DNA of 64,000 nucleotides, taken from assembly GCA_950106755.1 (NCBI GenBank), contig OX467089.1, positions 26,207,345 through 26,271,344 on the forward strand. The letters run 5' to 3'. Made by a program: the position numbers and the translations under genes. Below the pieces are notes generated by a model, which worked only from the letters and a program-made list of their open reading frames with translations, searched no databases and was not told the origin of the DNA. Source of the stretch: Climacium dendroides (lineage: Eukaryota; Streptophyta; Bryopsida; Hypnales; Climaciaceae). Positions 39,052 to 49,734 of the stretch are shown here, one piece after another. Each line of letters starts with the position of its first letter. The stretch's first letter is position 1.

Positions 39052-40305
39052 ATGGATTTACTGGAGCACCCCGTTGACATGCTAGCCATGGCGTCCATTA
39101 TGTTAGTCATCCTCCTAGGCACACAACGAAGACTCCTCGTTACTGACGGAGACTTGCCAAGCTATGACGACGAGGACGGAGCACATGAGTTACGACATTT
39201 TGATAGCACTTCCTCTCTACACATTGCAGGTGCCACTCATGCGGCCATGCATCACCTACAGCTCTGGAACACGCTTGCAGCCATGGAAGACGACCTCGGC
39301 TTCTAGGTGAAGCCTAGGTCAACTACCTAGTTTTCCCGATTTCTTTTGGAAGAGTACGAAGACGACCGTTGGATTCAAATTTTCAAAATGATAAAGCCAA
39401 TAGTGCTGTCTCTAGCACGTCTTCTGGAGCCATATATCAAGAAGAAAAACACAAGGTATTGCTATGCAGTTCCAGTCATCGTGCGATTGGCTTGTTCTCT
39501 TTTTAAATTGAGTCACAGCGCTTCATTCCTCGTATATAGCGAATTGTTTGCTATGGGCCGAAGTACCGTGTGTGTGATGCTCCATGATGTGGTGCACACA
39601 ATTAACATCGTTATGCGCTCTGAAATATTGTGGCCCGTTGGAAGTGACTTGATTGACGTAGCCACTGACTTCCAACAGCTTTGTTCTTTAACTGGTGTAG
39701 TTGGTGTGATTGATGGAACACAAATACCAATAATCAAACCCAGGTTTGGCTCCGTTGACTATTACTACTTCAAATCGGGTGGTTATTCAATGAATTGTCA
39801 AGCGATAGTCGATAGTTCAAGAAAGTTCCTGGATTTGTACGTAGGTATGCTAGGCTCCACTAATGACGCCCGTATGCTGCGGCGGTCTACACTGTATTGG
39901 AGAGGACAACGGAATGTCCTCTGGGATGCAGAGTACACGTTTGCTGGTTTCTCTCCTTATTTGCTAGGTGATGCTGGATATCCTTTACTGCCGTGGCTTA
40001 TGGTGCCTCACCAACAACATCAAGAACTATCCATGCTGGACCGTTTGTTCAACCAGAAGATGAGTAAGGGCCGATGCGTCGTCGAAAATGCTTTTGGTCT
40101 GCTCAAGCAATCATTTAGGGAATTGGAAGTGAAGTTCGAGTTGAACATCTCTTTCCTACCAGACGCCATCTTTTGCTGTTGTCTCCTACACAATTTACTC
40201 CTCAAGCAAAGCCATGACGAGGTCGAGCGACTCCTGGACATCCTTCATGAAGAACAGACCAGTACCGATGAGGTGCAGACACTGAGCCGTACGTGTCACC
40301 AGTGA
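39052..40305 (+). pseudogene. PIF/Harbinger DDE transposase (nuclease), two in-frame stops
   Basis: One frame runs from ATG at 39052 to TGA at 40305, interrupted by TAG at 39304-39306 and 39328-39330. After these, 325 codons are open. Motifs of the harbinger nuclease are clear: GVIDGTQIPI (first Asp, codon 39712-39714), LGSTNDARMLRRSTLYW, LLGDAGYPLLPWLMVPH (second Asp, 39970-39972) and RCVVENAFGLLKQSFREL (Glu, 40084-40086), so the catalytic triad is kept. Both TAG codons could come from CAG. They are 24 bp apart, so removal by splicing would need an implausibly short intron. The protein normally works with the Myb-like partner encoded on the other strand. Confidence 0.9.
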
Positions 40306-40780
40306 GGAATGAAGACGACCACTTAGCAACCGCTGCAATGAAAAGATGAGAGATTATTGTTTACCTAGCTGATGAGCGAGGTCTGGCACTGTGATGCCTT
40401 ATACCTTCAACACGGTTTTCCTATAATATATACATGTATGTACTTTATTATGTAGCCTGTACATTTTTTGGGTTTCAAGTTTTTTTGGTTGTAGTAGATT
40501 ATTTCCTATTAAAAGGAACTAGCACAAACCTATTCTATGAGTACTGTACACAGAACGCGTTATATCTGTAGAGAACCGACTTACCTTGTAGTGTCCTCTC
40601 TTACATGCAGGTAGGCCTTGTTCCATTTCAAGTGATGCATTCATGTTTGCCCATTCGATTGCAAAGCGTTGTTGGGGATGAAAACTACGTACATGCCAGT
40701 CGTTATCGAAGACTGGCAACTGTAGTCCACTGCTGTCCTTCTGATCATTCACTACAGCTTTCAGTGCGCGAGCCGGAAAG
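40306..40780. other. Intergenic part of PIF/Harbinger element
   Basis: This lies between the converging transposase and Myb-like frames. It holds AT-rich sequence with TATATATAC words, probably both 3' ends. No gene was seen. Confidence 0.5.
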
Positions 40781-41959
40781 TCAAGGCTCCTGCATAGGCT
40801 CCGGTCCCGCGTCCGTGGCTGCAGCTACTGCGGCAGGTGTCGACAGGTCGTCCTCAGCATTCTCCGGACACCTCTCTTCCCCGAAGTTCCCGTTGCCGCA
40901 CTTAGAGCCACCTTGGAAGTGGCGGAAGCCAGTTCCAATGACATCCGTTAGGTTGGCCAAGCACCGCACGACCTCAGACTGCTTGTGGATAGCAAGTCGT
41001 GCATTGTCATTGGCAACACGGGTCGCGTCATGCATTTGACGATCTCTCTCGCGTTGGTAGTCCAGTTGGTTGCCGAAGAGCTGCACCTGCACGTCAATCT
41101 TCGACTTCTCGAACTCTCAACTAGCTTGAGCCATTTCTTTAAATTGCTCAGCCATCGCTTGGCCGGTTTTTTTAGTGGCTTCTGCTATTAAAGCATACCC
41201 AGACTGGGTTTTTCGACGTATGCTAGTATTGCCGGAACGAGCAGGTCCGTGCCCTTCTCTGGTGTCGCTAGAGCTTATGAGAACCGCCTTAACACTAGCT
41301 GGCAGGTTGTGTCGTCGCCGCTTTGGAGGACAACTACCTCGGCTAGCATCCTACAGACCCAGTGCGCTCGGCATGTCATCACCTCCTCTAGCCGAGGATT
41401 CCTCTGGGACGCTAGATGTGCTGTCTCTCGCTGGGACTAGGAGAGGGTTATCGACGTCGACTTCATGTGGTATGTCTTCATGCACGTTGTCGAGCACAGT
41501 GACTAGTGTACGATAGTTTCTGTCTTTGCTGGACATACCATCTCTCATGTGTATTGGCATCACGTTGGGTCGCGTACGATAGCATTCGTCCATGGCAGAA
41601 AATACATCTCGTGCGAATGATTTGGGCAATCCTTCTCCTCGTCATTCAATGGCTGTCAGATCCCAATAGTCAGGTGCATTCGTGCCACTCCGAGCATGGT
41701 AGTCCGCTATGCGCTTGTACTCCGGTGTCAGCTGATTCCATTTGCTTTTACAAGCTGCGGCGTCACGTGGATAAGGTGAACAATTGGCCTTCATTACCAA
41801 GCAGCTTACACGATGCCACTTGCGCATGTCCAAGTTCATGAGCTCTCGTGCATCGGGCGTGCTATCTTCCTCACGCCATAGAGACACTTTAGCAGCTATG
41901 AGAGCGTGAATCTCATCGGTCTGCCAATTGGATCCTCTCTCCTTTCTTTGCCGCTTCAA
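40781..41959 (-). pseudogene. PIF/Harbinger Myb-like DNA-binding protein (ORF1), three in-frame stops
   Basis: A single minus-strand frame spans 41959 to 40781 and is broken by TGA (41642-41644), TAG (41351-41353) and TGA (41117-41119), with no frameshift. The first part has a Myb/trihelix pattern: GSNWQTDEIHALIAAK, RKWHRVSCLV, ACKSKWNQLTPEYKRIADYH, YWDLTAIE. A basic PPKRRRHN stretch and a coiled-coil-like QLDYQRERDRQ segment follow. The first codon shown is not ATG, so a 5' part may be missing or mutated. All three stops can arise from a single C to T change, as expected for a methylated, silenced element. Known ORF1 proteins bind the element ends and help the transposase enter the nucleus. 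Confidence 0.82.
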
Positions 41960-43120
41960 AGGACTGCCTACCTCTACATAGGTCTAAGCACAAGGTCCGT
42001 CTTGCAGTGCAGGAGGCTGCGCATGTCGTCCTCGTACATACTGTCTTGTAGTTTCCAGACCTACATGGAAGTTCAACGGCACAGCATGAGTGTCATGTGA
42101 CGTCCATAAAGTGGATAATGCAACATGCAACGATTTAGTTCTCCTTACTCATGCATGCAGTAACGCATTCGTCGTTGGAAATATGAAATTACAGTAGGCA
42201 GCACTCCACCCTCAATAATGACATGGACGCCATGCTTACCTCGTGGTGACGGTGAGACGGGCGCAGTTAGTCCGCCATGATGATGTTGAGATCCGGTACC
42301 TGCGTGCCCGACTGCACAATCGACAAGTCAGCCGCTGTGTAGACATCATAATTTACACATATGTTAATTATTGTATAGTCGTTACACCAACAACAGAAGG
42401 AGTCAGACGTCCACTTCTGTATGCATGCAAAGAAAAATGACGATTGCGGGAGCTCTCATGACATACTGACCGTAGAACTTACCGACAGAGGGGTTGCAAC
42501 CGGGCGACAGTGCGCGCCTGTCCATGCGGGGTCCAGTTTCCACCACGTATGTCGTAGTCACGTACAAGCAGTGAGTAACAGTGACTTATACCTCTCGAAA
42601 CGGTAGGCGGAAATAGTGAATCTCACAATTCAAGATCGTGAACTCAGTGAACAGTGGCAGTGCGTGATTCTAGCTCGACGATAGTGAACAAATCCGATGA
42701 GATCGGTGGATCCAGTAAGCTTGGTGTGTAGTTATGTACTGTAGTCTGCGCTTGTCGTGGCCGTCACCATTACTAGGAGGCAGTACGATTTTGCAACTAA
42801 GCGTCATGTTCACGGTTCGTCCTCAAGATAATATCGCTGTCAAAACTTAATTGACACGGCGTACATCCATTAACTTATAACAGCACAAAACTCTGGAAAT
42901 CTTCGTATCGCCTGATTCGAGTGGTAACCCCATCTGGTAAGCACAGCGATAAAAAATGTTTTCCACTAATGGCGTCCGTAACCACCGCTCTTTGCGGGTG
43001 CCAGGTCACGATACACGTCGGTTCCACATTCCCGTACTTCCCTCACTCTGAACACTCTGGAAACTTGCCAGCTGACAGTCTGTGTTGATGCCCCTCTTAG
43101 CAGCAAGTGTGAAAGGCCCT
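41960..43120. other. Right subterminal region of PIF/Harbinger element
   Basis: This is noncoding as far as seen: short frames only, none with known motifs. A 17-base word GTAACCACCGCTCTTTG near 42978 is identical to a word in the TNL B leader near 14369. The right inverted repeat ends at 43120. Confidence 0.5.
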
Positions 43121-44072
43121 TTAGGTTTGTATTTTCCGGGAACTATGGCACGGTGGAGCTTTCGCACGTGAAAGCTTTGGTGTCGTGTTGTGGGGGATTG
43201 GGGTTTCGCCGCGTGTTCCCCCGAGTGCTACTTGTGAGCACACTATTTAGGGCATCGATTTGGAAGGTTTCTGTTTAGTCTCTGCTAAGATAAAGTCACT
43301 CTGCTTAGATGAGTTGTCTTGCTATGTGTACCATGTTTGGAAATTTATGTTGACGGATGTTCGCACTCGGTGTAAGTTAGTTGGTGTTGGAGGTGATGTT
43401 TGCCATATGAATCTAGTCCCGAAGTGAATGTAACTTCGTTCCTAAGACCCTCGGTAGCACCGCTCTTTGAACACTGAATGTCTATGGGGTGTTCCCTGAG
43501 CAGTCATCTACCAGTTGGTACTTTCACTAAAGCGTAGTTATTGTACATTTCTGTTTGTTAGAGCGAGACCATTCTCCATCTGGAATTCTATTTGCTTGCA
43601 AATCTGCGTGAATGTTCCCTGCGGCTAGCATGTATAACAGCGGACAGTTGTAATCACGAACCCCACTGAGGTTTTTTCGTCGAGTGTTCTCGTGTATTCG
43701 CACGATTTATATTGTGTGGTCAAGATGCCACACCATTGACCGATTGCGCATTCTGCTTTTGTTGTCCATGTTTCCGAGCATTTAGATTCGATATGGTATC
43801 CTTTAAATGTCAATGTAATTGGTGTTGTTGTTGATTTCTCTGGACCCTGGATGCTTTGGCTTCCGAATTTTGTATATTCTACATCATCACGTTCTTCACT
43901 AGTATTAGTGGTTTTTGTCCTCGAGGCTTAATTTTGTCTACAAGAGTAAATTTTGACTGAAATGTGGTTTGAATTGGGAAACGCTGCTGCTCATCTTGTT
44001 TGGGCATTTCGCCAAATTTAGTAGTCTGATTTAAACTAATTTCTCCTGCATCTACGATGCCTTGGACGTATC
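43121..44072 (+). other. Leader remnant of TNL copy C joined to intron 3 sequence
   Basis: The first 950 bases match the leaders of A and B. At about 44070 the sequence jumps from leader (matching A near 490, B near 15006) to intron 3 (matching A near 3976, B near 18577). The ATG exon, TIR exon and P-loop exon are therefore missing. The minus-strand open frame of the leader is kept (43625-43813 and beyond). Confidence 0.8.
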
Positions 44073-44364
44073 GATGGTTTGATTTACAATGATGATTGTA
44101 TTGTATTGGAAGTTTCTTTGTTGGGTACAATCCTAGTATTAAGTGATGGAACATACATGAAAAGTCATTATGTATTGATGTTGGTGGTTAGATCATTCTT
44201 GGGAGAATTTTAATTGTGATGATTTTGGATGTGCATTTGTTTTAAGTTCAAAAATTTCCTATGGTGATGTGTTTTTGAAATTTGAGGTTGAGCCTATTGA
44301 TTTGAAGTTATTTGTTAGGAAGTCTTATTTGGTACTTGACTTTGAATTGGTTGCTTTTGAACAG

Positions 44365-47126
44365 TTGAAGACACTATTAAAGAAATGCAGGCAACAACAC
44401 AAGGTATTTCTTTGCTTGGACAATGTGTAGTTGCGTGGGGACATTGAAGAAGTTCAAATATATTTGAACATGACTTATGAAGTTGGCAACAAGATGTTGG
44501 TGACTTCGAGATCACGTGCAATTTTGGAGAGTTTGGGTCTCCAAGAGTGCCATTGTATGGAAATGCCTGAATTGGACAAATGTGATGCTACAAAGCTATT
44601 TCTTCATTATGTTGGTTTGGTATCCATGAATAATTTCAATGAGGCGGAGCAAGATGTTATTAGTGGATGTGTGGAAGCATGTCTCTTCTTGAAGGGAAGT
44701 TTATGTGGTGTGAGCAATGACTCAAGGAGTCAACAGTATTTGCCATTGGCGTTGAAGGTTTGGGGGACTCAATTGGGACAAATTAGTAAATGTCCATTGG
44801 AATGGTGGGGAAGTTTAGATAATTTGAGCATCCATAAGTTCAACCACTTCAATGAAGATTCCCATTCCCTTTTTTCTCTTTTGAGGCAAGGTTATGATTC
44901 ATTGAAGGCATGAGACTAACTCCTTTTCTTGGATTTGGCAATCTTTGTGATTGGGGCTATTAAGTATGGTGATCAAAATTTAACATTGCAAAATGGTTGC
45001 AAAATGCTCATGGATGTGAGATCTTTTCAATTATGCAAAGTGTAAGTCTTTTTAACAATGGTGGATTGAATGTTGAGGTTCTATAGTTGTACTTGTATGA
45101 AATTTTTTGTGTGAAATTTTTTGTACGAGTATTTTTTGCTTTTGATTGAGCCTAGTTTGTTTATTATCTCTTATTTTGTGTTTCAAGGGTTTTTAGTCTT
45201 TGTTCATGATATGGCATTTAGAGATGGTAACTGTTAAGTTTAATTGGAATTTCAGTTGGAGGCTTTGAAGAGGAAGGCACTTCTTGAGTTTGCCATGATT
45301 GACAATGTCTTGAATTTTTGTATCCATGATTTGTATCTTCAATTTACGAAAGGAGAGGTTCATGCTTTGGAGGAATGTGGAGATTTAAAGAGGTTGGGGA
45401 TATGTGAGAGTGAAGCGAAGAGCATGAAGAGGGAGGACCTTTTCCACTGTTTCCAAATTGAGGTGTTTCAAGTTTATGGATGCAAGAACCTCAAGGAATT
45501 GGATGTTAAAGGCATGTGTGGTTTGCGAATCTTGGATGTTTTGGGGTGTAAGAAGCTTGGTGAGATCCGAAGAGTGAATAAGTTGAAGGATCTTAAATGG
45601 TGAATAAGTTGAAGGATCTTAAATGGCTTCGGCTACAGATTTGGAACCCTCAACTTTTTCTTGGACACTTATCATCATTAACAGCTTTACAGTTTTTAGA
45701 TTTGTGTGTTTGCATAAGACATTTTGTCCCTCCACTAGACTTTAGTGGGTGCATCAACTTACAGGAGTTAATTCAAGTTGGGGTCATCTCCCAAATTTGG
45801 ATAGTTTGCCTATGTTGGAGAAGGTTAGGTGTTGGGGTTAGGATATAAACTCCACGATTGGTTTGAATTCATTACACACTTAAAGGTTCTAGACCTATCG
45901 GAATGTTCCTCATTGGTAGATCTTTTAGGATTATGTAGTCTTAATGCTTTAGAGACACTCAATGTGAATGACACAAGTGTACAAGAGCTCCATGGTATTG
46001 GGAAGTTGCAACATTTGCAAAGATTGAGCGCTTCATATTGTGAATGTCTCACAAGCTTAGTTGAGCTAGAGTATGTAACATCCTTGTGTTGTTTAGATGT
46101 TGATCATTGTGATTCTTTGCACAAGCTTTCAAGTATGAGCAACTTGAAGAGGTTGGAGGTGGTAGAATTGAGTATGAGTGCAATTTTGGCGGTACCAAGT
46201 GGTTTGGGAAGGTTGGCTAAAAATCACATTTTCAATTTGTATGGATGTGTGGAGTTGTTGGAACCTCTTATGCTTTGATTGTGGGAACAAGAGCTACTAT
46301 TGGTGGAAGGACAAAATGATGAGATTTCCTTGGTGAGTTTTTGTATATAATAGTTTTGTTTGTATGTTTGTTTGTTCTTTATTTGTTCTTTATACATAAT
46401 CTTTTTTGTATGTTTATTTGATCTTTACATTTTGGAAGCTATTGTGAAAGGTTGTTTTAGGTAATGACAATATTGAAAAGCTTTTAAGTTGTTGGTAAAG
46501 ATGGACTTGTCGAAATTTTTTATTTTTGTTTGTAGGCATTTTCACATATTGATGAGGATGAGGATGAGTTCTGTAGCACTAGGAAGGCTATTGCTTTTTA
46601 CATGGAGCAAGTATCATCAGCTCCCTACAAATTGGATTGATTAGTAAGTTTAGTCAACACATTGGGCAAGAGTGTGGGAGGTATTGATTTTGCTATTGAA
46701 GCAATGTGTGAACATGAGGACTTGGGCATACTATCTTTAGTTGTTGCAAAATATTCAACAATGGCCATTGAAGAGATTTCCATTCCTAAATTGTGTAGTC
46801 GCATTATTGACTTTCTCACTCAACAATTCCATCTTGATGGAGGTTCTTATTATGATGATATGAATGCTTTGGGTCATTCAACTTTTTAGCATATTCTATT
46901 TGTCCTTGAGCATGTGATGGAGAATGATATGTTGGTGGAATCATTGGAGGTTCATAATATTCGCCTATTTTTAAAAAAATATAGTCAAGATGGTAGACAC
47001 TCTAATGATACATGGTGATTTCTTGATTTTGTATACCTAATATTAAAGCAATTGGCATCATATTTGAACCAATGTTGCTTTGATGAAGATTGCAACTGTT
47101 CAGAATATTATTTGGAGGAAGAATGA
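44365..47126 (+). pseudogene. TIR-NBS-LRR gene, copy C, 5'-deleted pseudogene
   Basis: The remaining exons by homology are 44365-45041 (NB-ARC from kinase-2), 45256-46332 (end of ARC2 and LRRs) and 46536-47126 (C-terminal exon). Kinase-2 KVFLCLDNV is followed by TAG at 44428-44430. RNBS-B, the GLPL-like YLPLALKVW and the IHD motif are recognisable. Further damage includes TGA at 44911-44913, a 26-bp tandem duplication (45575-45626) that shifts frame, and several stops in the last exon. With no TIR or P-loop it cannot work as a receptor. It is clearly closer to copy A than to B in sequence, though its flanks pair with those of B. Confidence 0.88.
45575..45626 (+). repeat. 26-bp tandem duplication in LRR exon of copy C
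   Basis: The unit starting TGAATAAGTTGAAGGATCTT occurs twice without spacer (45575-45600 and 45601-45626). Its length is not a multiple of three, so it shifts the reading frame. A and B lack the second unit (A has deleted this region). Confidence 0.95.
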
Positions 47127-47582
47127 AGTTGTTGGATGTAATGATCCAAAGCATTCTTGTAGCAATTTGGTGGTCAATTTGAGTTCACTTTTCAACCTAA
47201 ATTCTTTGCATTATGTACCTCAACATGCTTATGTAGAGGGGCTATTTTCAATTTTGAGCAATTGGAATTCATCGCCTATCAATTGTTTTATGCAACATGA
47301 TTGAATCACTATCAATATTGTTGAAGATTTCAAGATCAACATGTTTACCAATATGGTTATTGTTCTCTTTAAACATCACAAGTGGGAATGTAGTTGAAGA
47401 ATTTTAGAGCTCACATTATGTGACCTATAAGACATGGTTCTTGTTTGTGACCAATTAGAAATATTTGAAATCAATATAGATTTAGGTTTGCAATCCTTGG
47501 CATTCATATTTCTATCCTATAATTTTATTGTTATTTTTAGTACTTTTGAAAGTATTAAATGGATTTATTGGATAGGGATCAG
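47127..47582 (+). other. 3' flank of TNL copy C
   Basis: This is homologous to 21605-22045 after copy B. Homology ends at about 47582, where the unit II-specific stretch begins. Confidence 0.5.
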
Positions 47583-47838
47583 TGTTTTTTTTGCTCGAAT
47601 TTTAGCCCAAAGGCGATGAAGGTGAAAAGTTGACAATTACATACAAAGAAAATAAAAAATCTTCGCCACACTGTCTCCTTGTTGACATGGCTGGTAGCAG
47701 CTTTGCATTTATAAAATTGAAAAAGAAGCCCCAAAGAACTTCTAAAGTAGCTTTCCAATCACCTATTGAAAGGTGGTTGTTTGAATTTTTTGACAGTTGC
47801 CTTTTCGGCACAAAAGTAGGATCTCAACTCTTGTAGTC

Positions 47839-47971
47839 TCGCCTACCAAGAGCTCTTCCTATCCTCCACCAAGAGCTTGTCTTGTCTTCCACCGAGAGCT
47901 CTTCTTGTCTTCCATCGAGAGGTCCTTCTATTTTCCACCAAAAGTTCTTCCTATACTCTACCAAGAGCTTC
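47839..47971. repeat. Minisatellite of about 23-26 bp units
   Basis: Five to six diverged units around CTTCCACCGAGAGCTCTTCT are arranged head to tail. The plus frame through them is open (47797-48087) and would give a repeated PSS/RELFL pattern, but no gene function is evident. Confidence 0.75.
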
Positions 47972-48104
47972 TACAGTTGGTGATTTTTTCCATTTGCAAT
48001 GAAATCTTGCCTATGCATGCTATAATAGGCCTAGTATGCCACAATGAATTGTTGAATTGTTGGTATTTTTGTGTTGTGAGCACCTAATTTTTTGCATTGC
48101 ATAA

Positions 48105-48660
48105 GTTAGATTTGAGGCGTTTGATGGCATTGGATCTTGGTAGGAATCTTAGTGGGAATTTATGAATTCTATGAGTTTGATCTGAGGGGTTTTGATTTTG
48201 CAGCATTAGATCTTCATGTTGCTTTATGAGTTACGTGAGTAAGGTACGAGGCATTTGGAATCTAGAGCTTTGACTTTTAGTTTTGAATTCAAATACTGTT
48301 CGTTTTGATGTGTTTTGACATAGCTTAAGTATTAATGTGTAGGGCAATGCATGTTCTCTTTTATAGATCTATAAAGCCATCAACAGAGTTAGTTAGATTT
48401 GAAGCATTTGGCAACATTGGATCTTGGTGAGGTTTTGTGAGCTCCATGAGAGACGTTTTGACCTCGTAGCATTAGATCTTGATGCAGTTTTGTGATTTAT
48501 ACAAGTAAGGTATGAGGCATTTGGAATCTTTAGTTTTGTCTTTTAATTTTGGATTCAAAGACAATTAATTTTGACTTGTTTTAACACAGCTTAAGTATTA
48601 ATGTGTGGAGCAATGCATGTTCTTTCTTCTAAACCTATAAAACCATTGACACATTTGACA
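48105..48660. repeat. Two direct repeats of about 280 bp
   Basis: Repeat 1 starts AGTTAGATTTGAGGCGTTTG at 48105 and repeat 2 starts AGTTAGATTTGAAGCATTTG near 48389. Shared landmarks include GCATTAGATCTT, GAGGCATTTGGAATCT and GCTTAAGTATTAATGTGT. Noncoding, and only in unit II. Confidence 0.85.
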
Positions 48661-49734
48661 AAGTTAATGTGCTGCAAATTATTTCAATGTACTCTAACTT
48701 TGATCTATTGGGTGGATTCTCAAATTATAAAAGGTAAGTTTAGGTTCTTCATTCAAACTTTCTTTTCTTTGCTCTAGAACGTATTTATTTTAGAAACTTT
48801 AAGTTGATAGTACAGATCAAAGGTACAAATCGACAATGCAATTCATAGTGCTTCAAACTTTAGATTCATAATGTACATTGATAACCATTGGCTACCTTTA
48901 AATTCACAAATGTTTAATGTCAAACTTGTTCAACAAGCAATGAAATGAGAGTTGTGTTGAGAAAATAGTAAGAGGTATAATGTAATTTGTAATTTTAGTG
49001 CATAGAAATGACATGGATAATGGTTTAGTGGAGTGAGTGAGTGTTTGAGAATTCTCAACAATTGTATAGCATTTGGCTTTGAATCAATGATAGCAATAAT
49101 TGGTTTTAGGGTTTATGTTTTAATTACAAAGCAAAATTGTGAGAACTTGGACACTCAAATCAAAACTAAATGAACCTAAATGTTTCATTTGGATTTAAAA
49201 ATATGTCAAATTCTTAACCCTTGAATAACATTGAAGCCCAAAACTAGCCAATGGATGACTTGACTCTTCAATATAGAAAGAAAAAGTTCACCTATTGGTT
49301 TAATAATCCAAGCATTTTGGTGACTACCTTTGTCATGGAGGGTTGTGTCCTTAAAGGATTAACTAGTCCTTTGTTCTCTAGCTTCTACCATTAGCATTAA
49401 TTTGACTCATACTACACTAAGATACACTTTAAAGGATTTTTAAATATTGCAAGTAACCTTTGTCCCCCAATATTCTAAAATACAAATTAGACTCCACTAC
49501 AATTAGACTCCTTTTATACATGAAATTAGTCAAATCTCCTTTGTAGTGAAGCCCAAATAGGTACTTCTATCGTATTTTCTTTGCTGTACAATTTTTTAAA
49601 TTGTCAATTTTGGATTTCAAATCTTATTTTCTTGTTTTTATTTGCAACATCTAGTGCGGATTGGATTGAATAAAATTATTTATGACTTAGGGGTGTGGTT
49701 TGTTGGGTATAGGCATTCATTTGTCATTAAAAAG
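48661..49734. other. AT-rich stretch within unit II-specific segment
   Basis: No gene was recognised. A small candidate TTAA-flanked piece (about 49216-49360, left CCCTTGAATAAC, right complement TCCTTTAAGGAC) lies here. Its right part resembles 30570-30615 inside the Mariner element (shared GCATTTTGGTGACTACCTT). Confidence 0.4.

Larger units (their letters stand above)
38335..43120. mobile_element. PIF/Harbinger transposon, 4.8 kb, TTA-flanked
   Basis: TTA at 38332-38334 and 43121-43123 flanks the element. Unit I has one TTA at the same place (GCAGACTTAGGTTTG near 14020), which is the empty site. The ends TGGGACATGCACACTTGGCC and, complemented, AGGGCCTTTCACACTTGCTG are imperfect inverted repeats sharing CACACTTG. 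It carries the two genes usual for this superfamily: a DDE transposase on the plus strand and a Myb-like protein gene on the minus strand. Both contain in-frame stops. It is richer in GC and CpG than its surroundings. Confidence 0.92.

Noticed and set aside
39307..39330. A 24-bp GT...AG intron that would remove a stop from the PIF transposase
   Set aside because: It is far too short for a plant intron, and the frame is the same on both sides, so mutated CAG codons explain it better.
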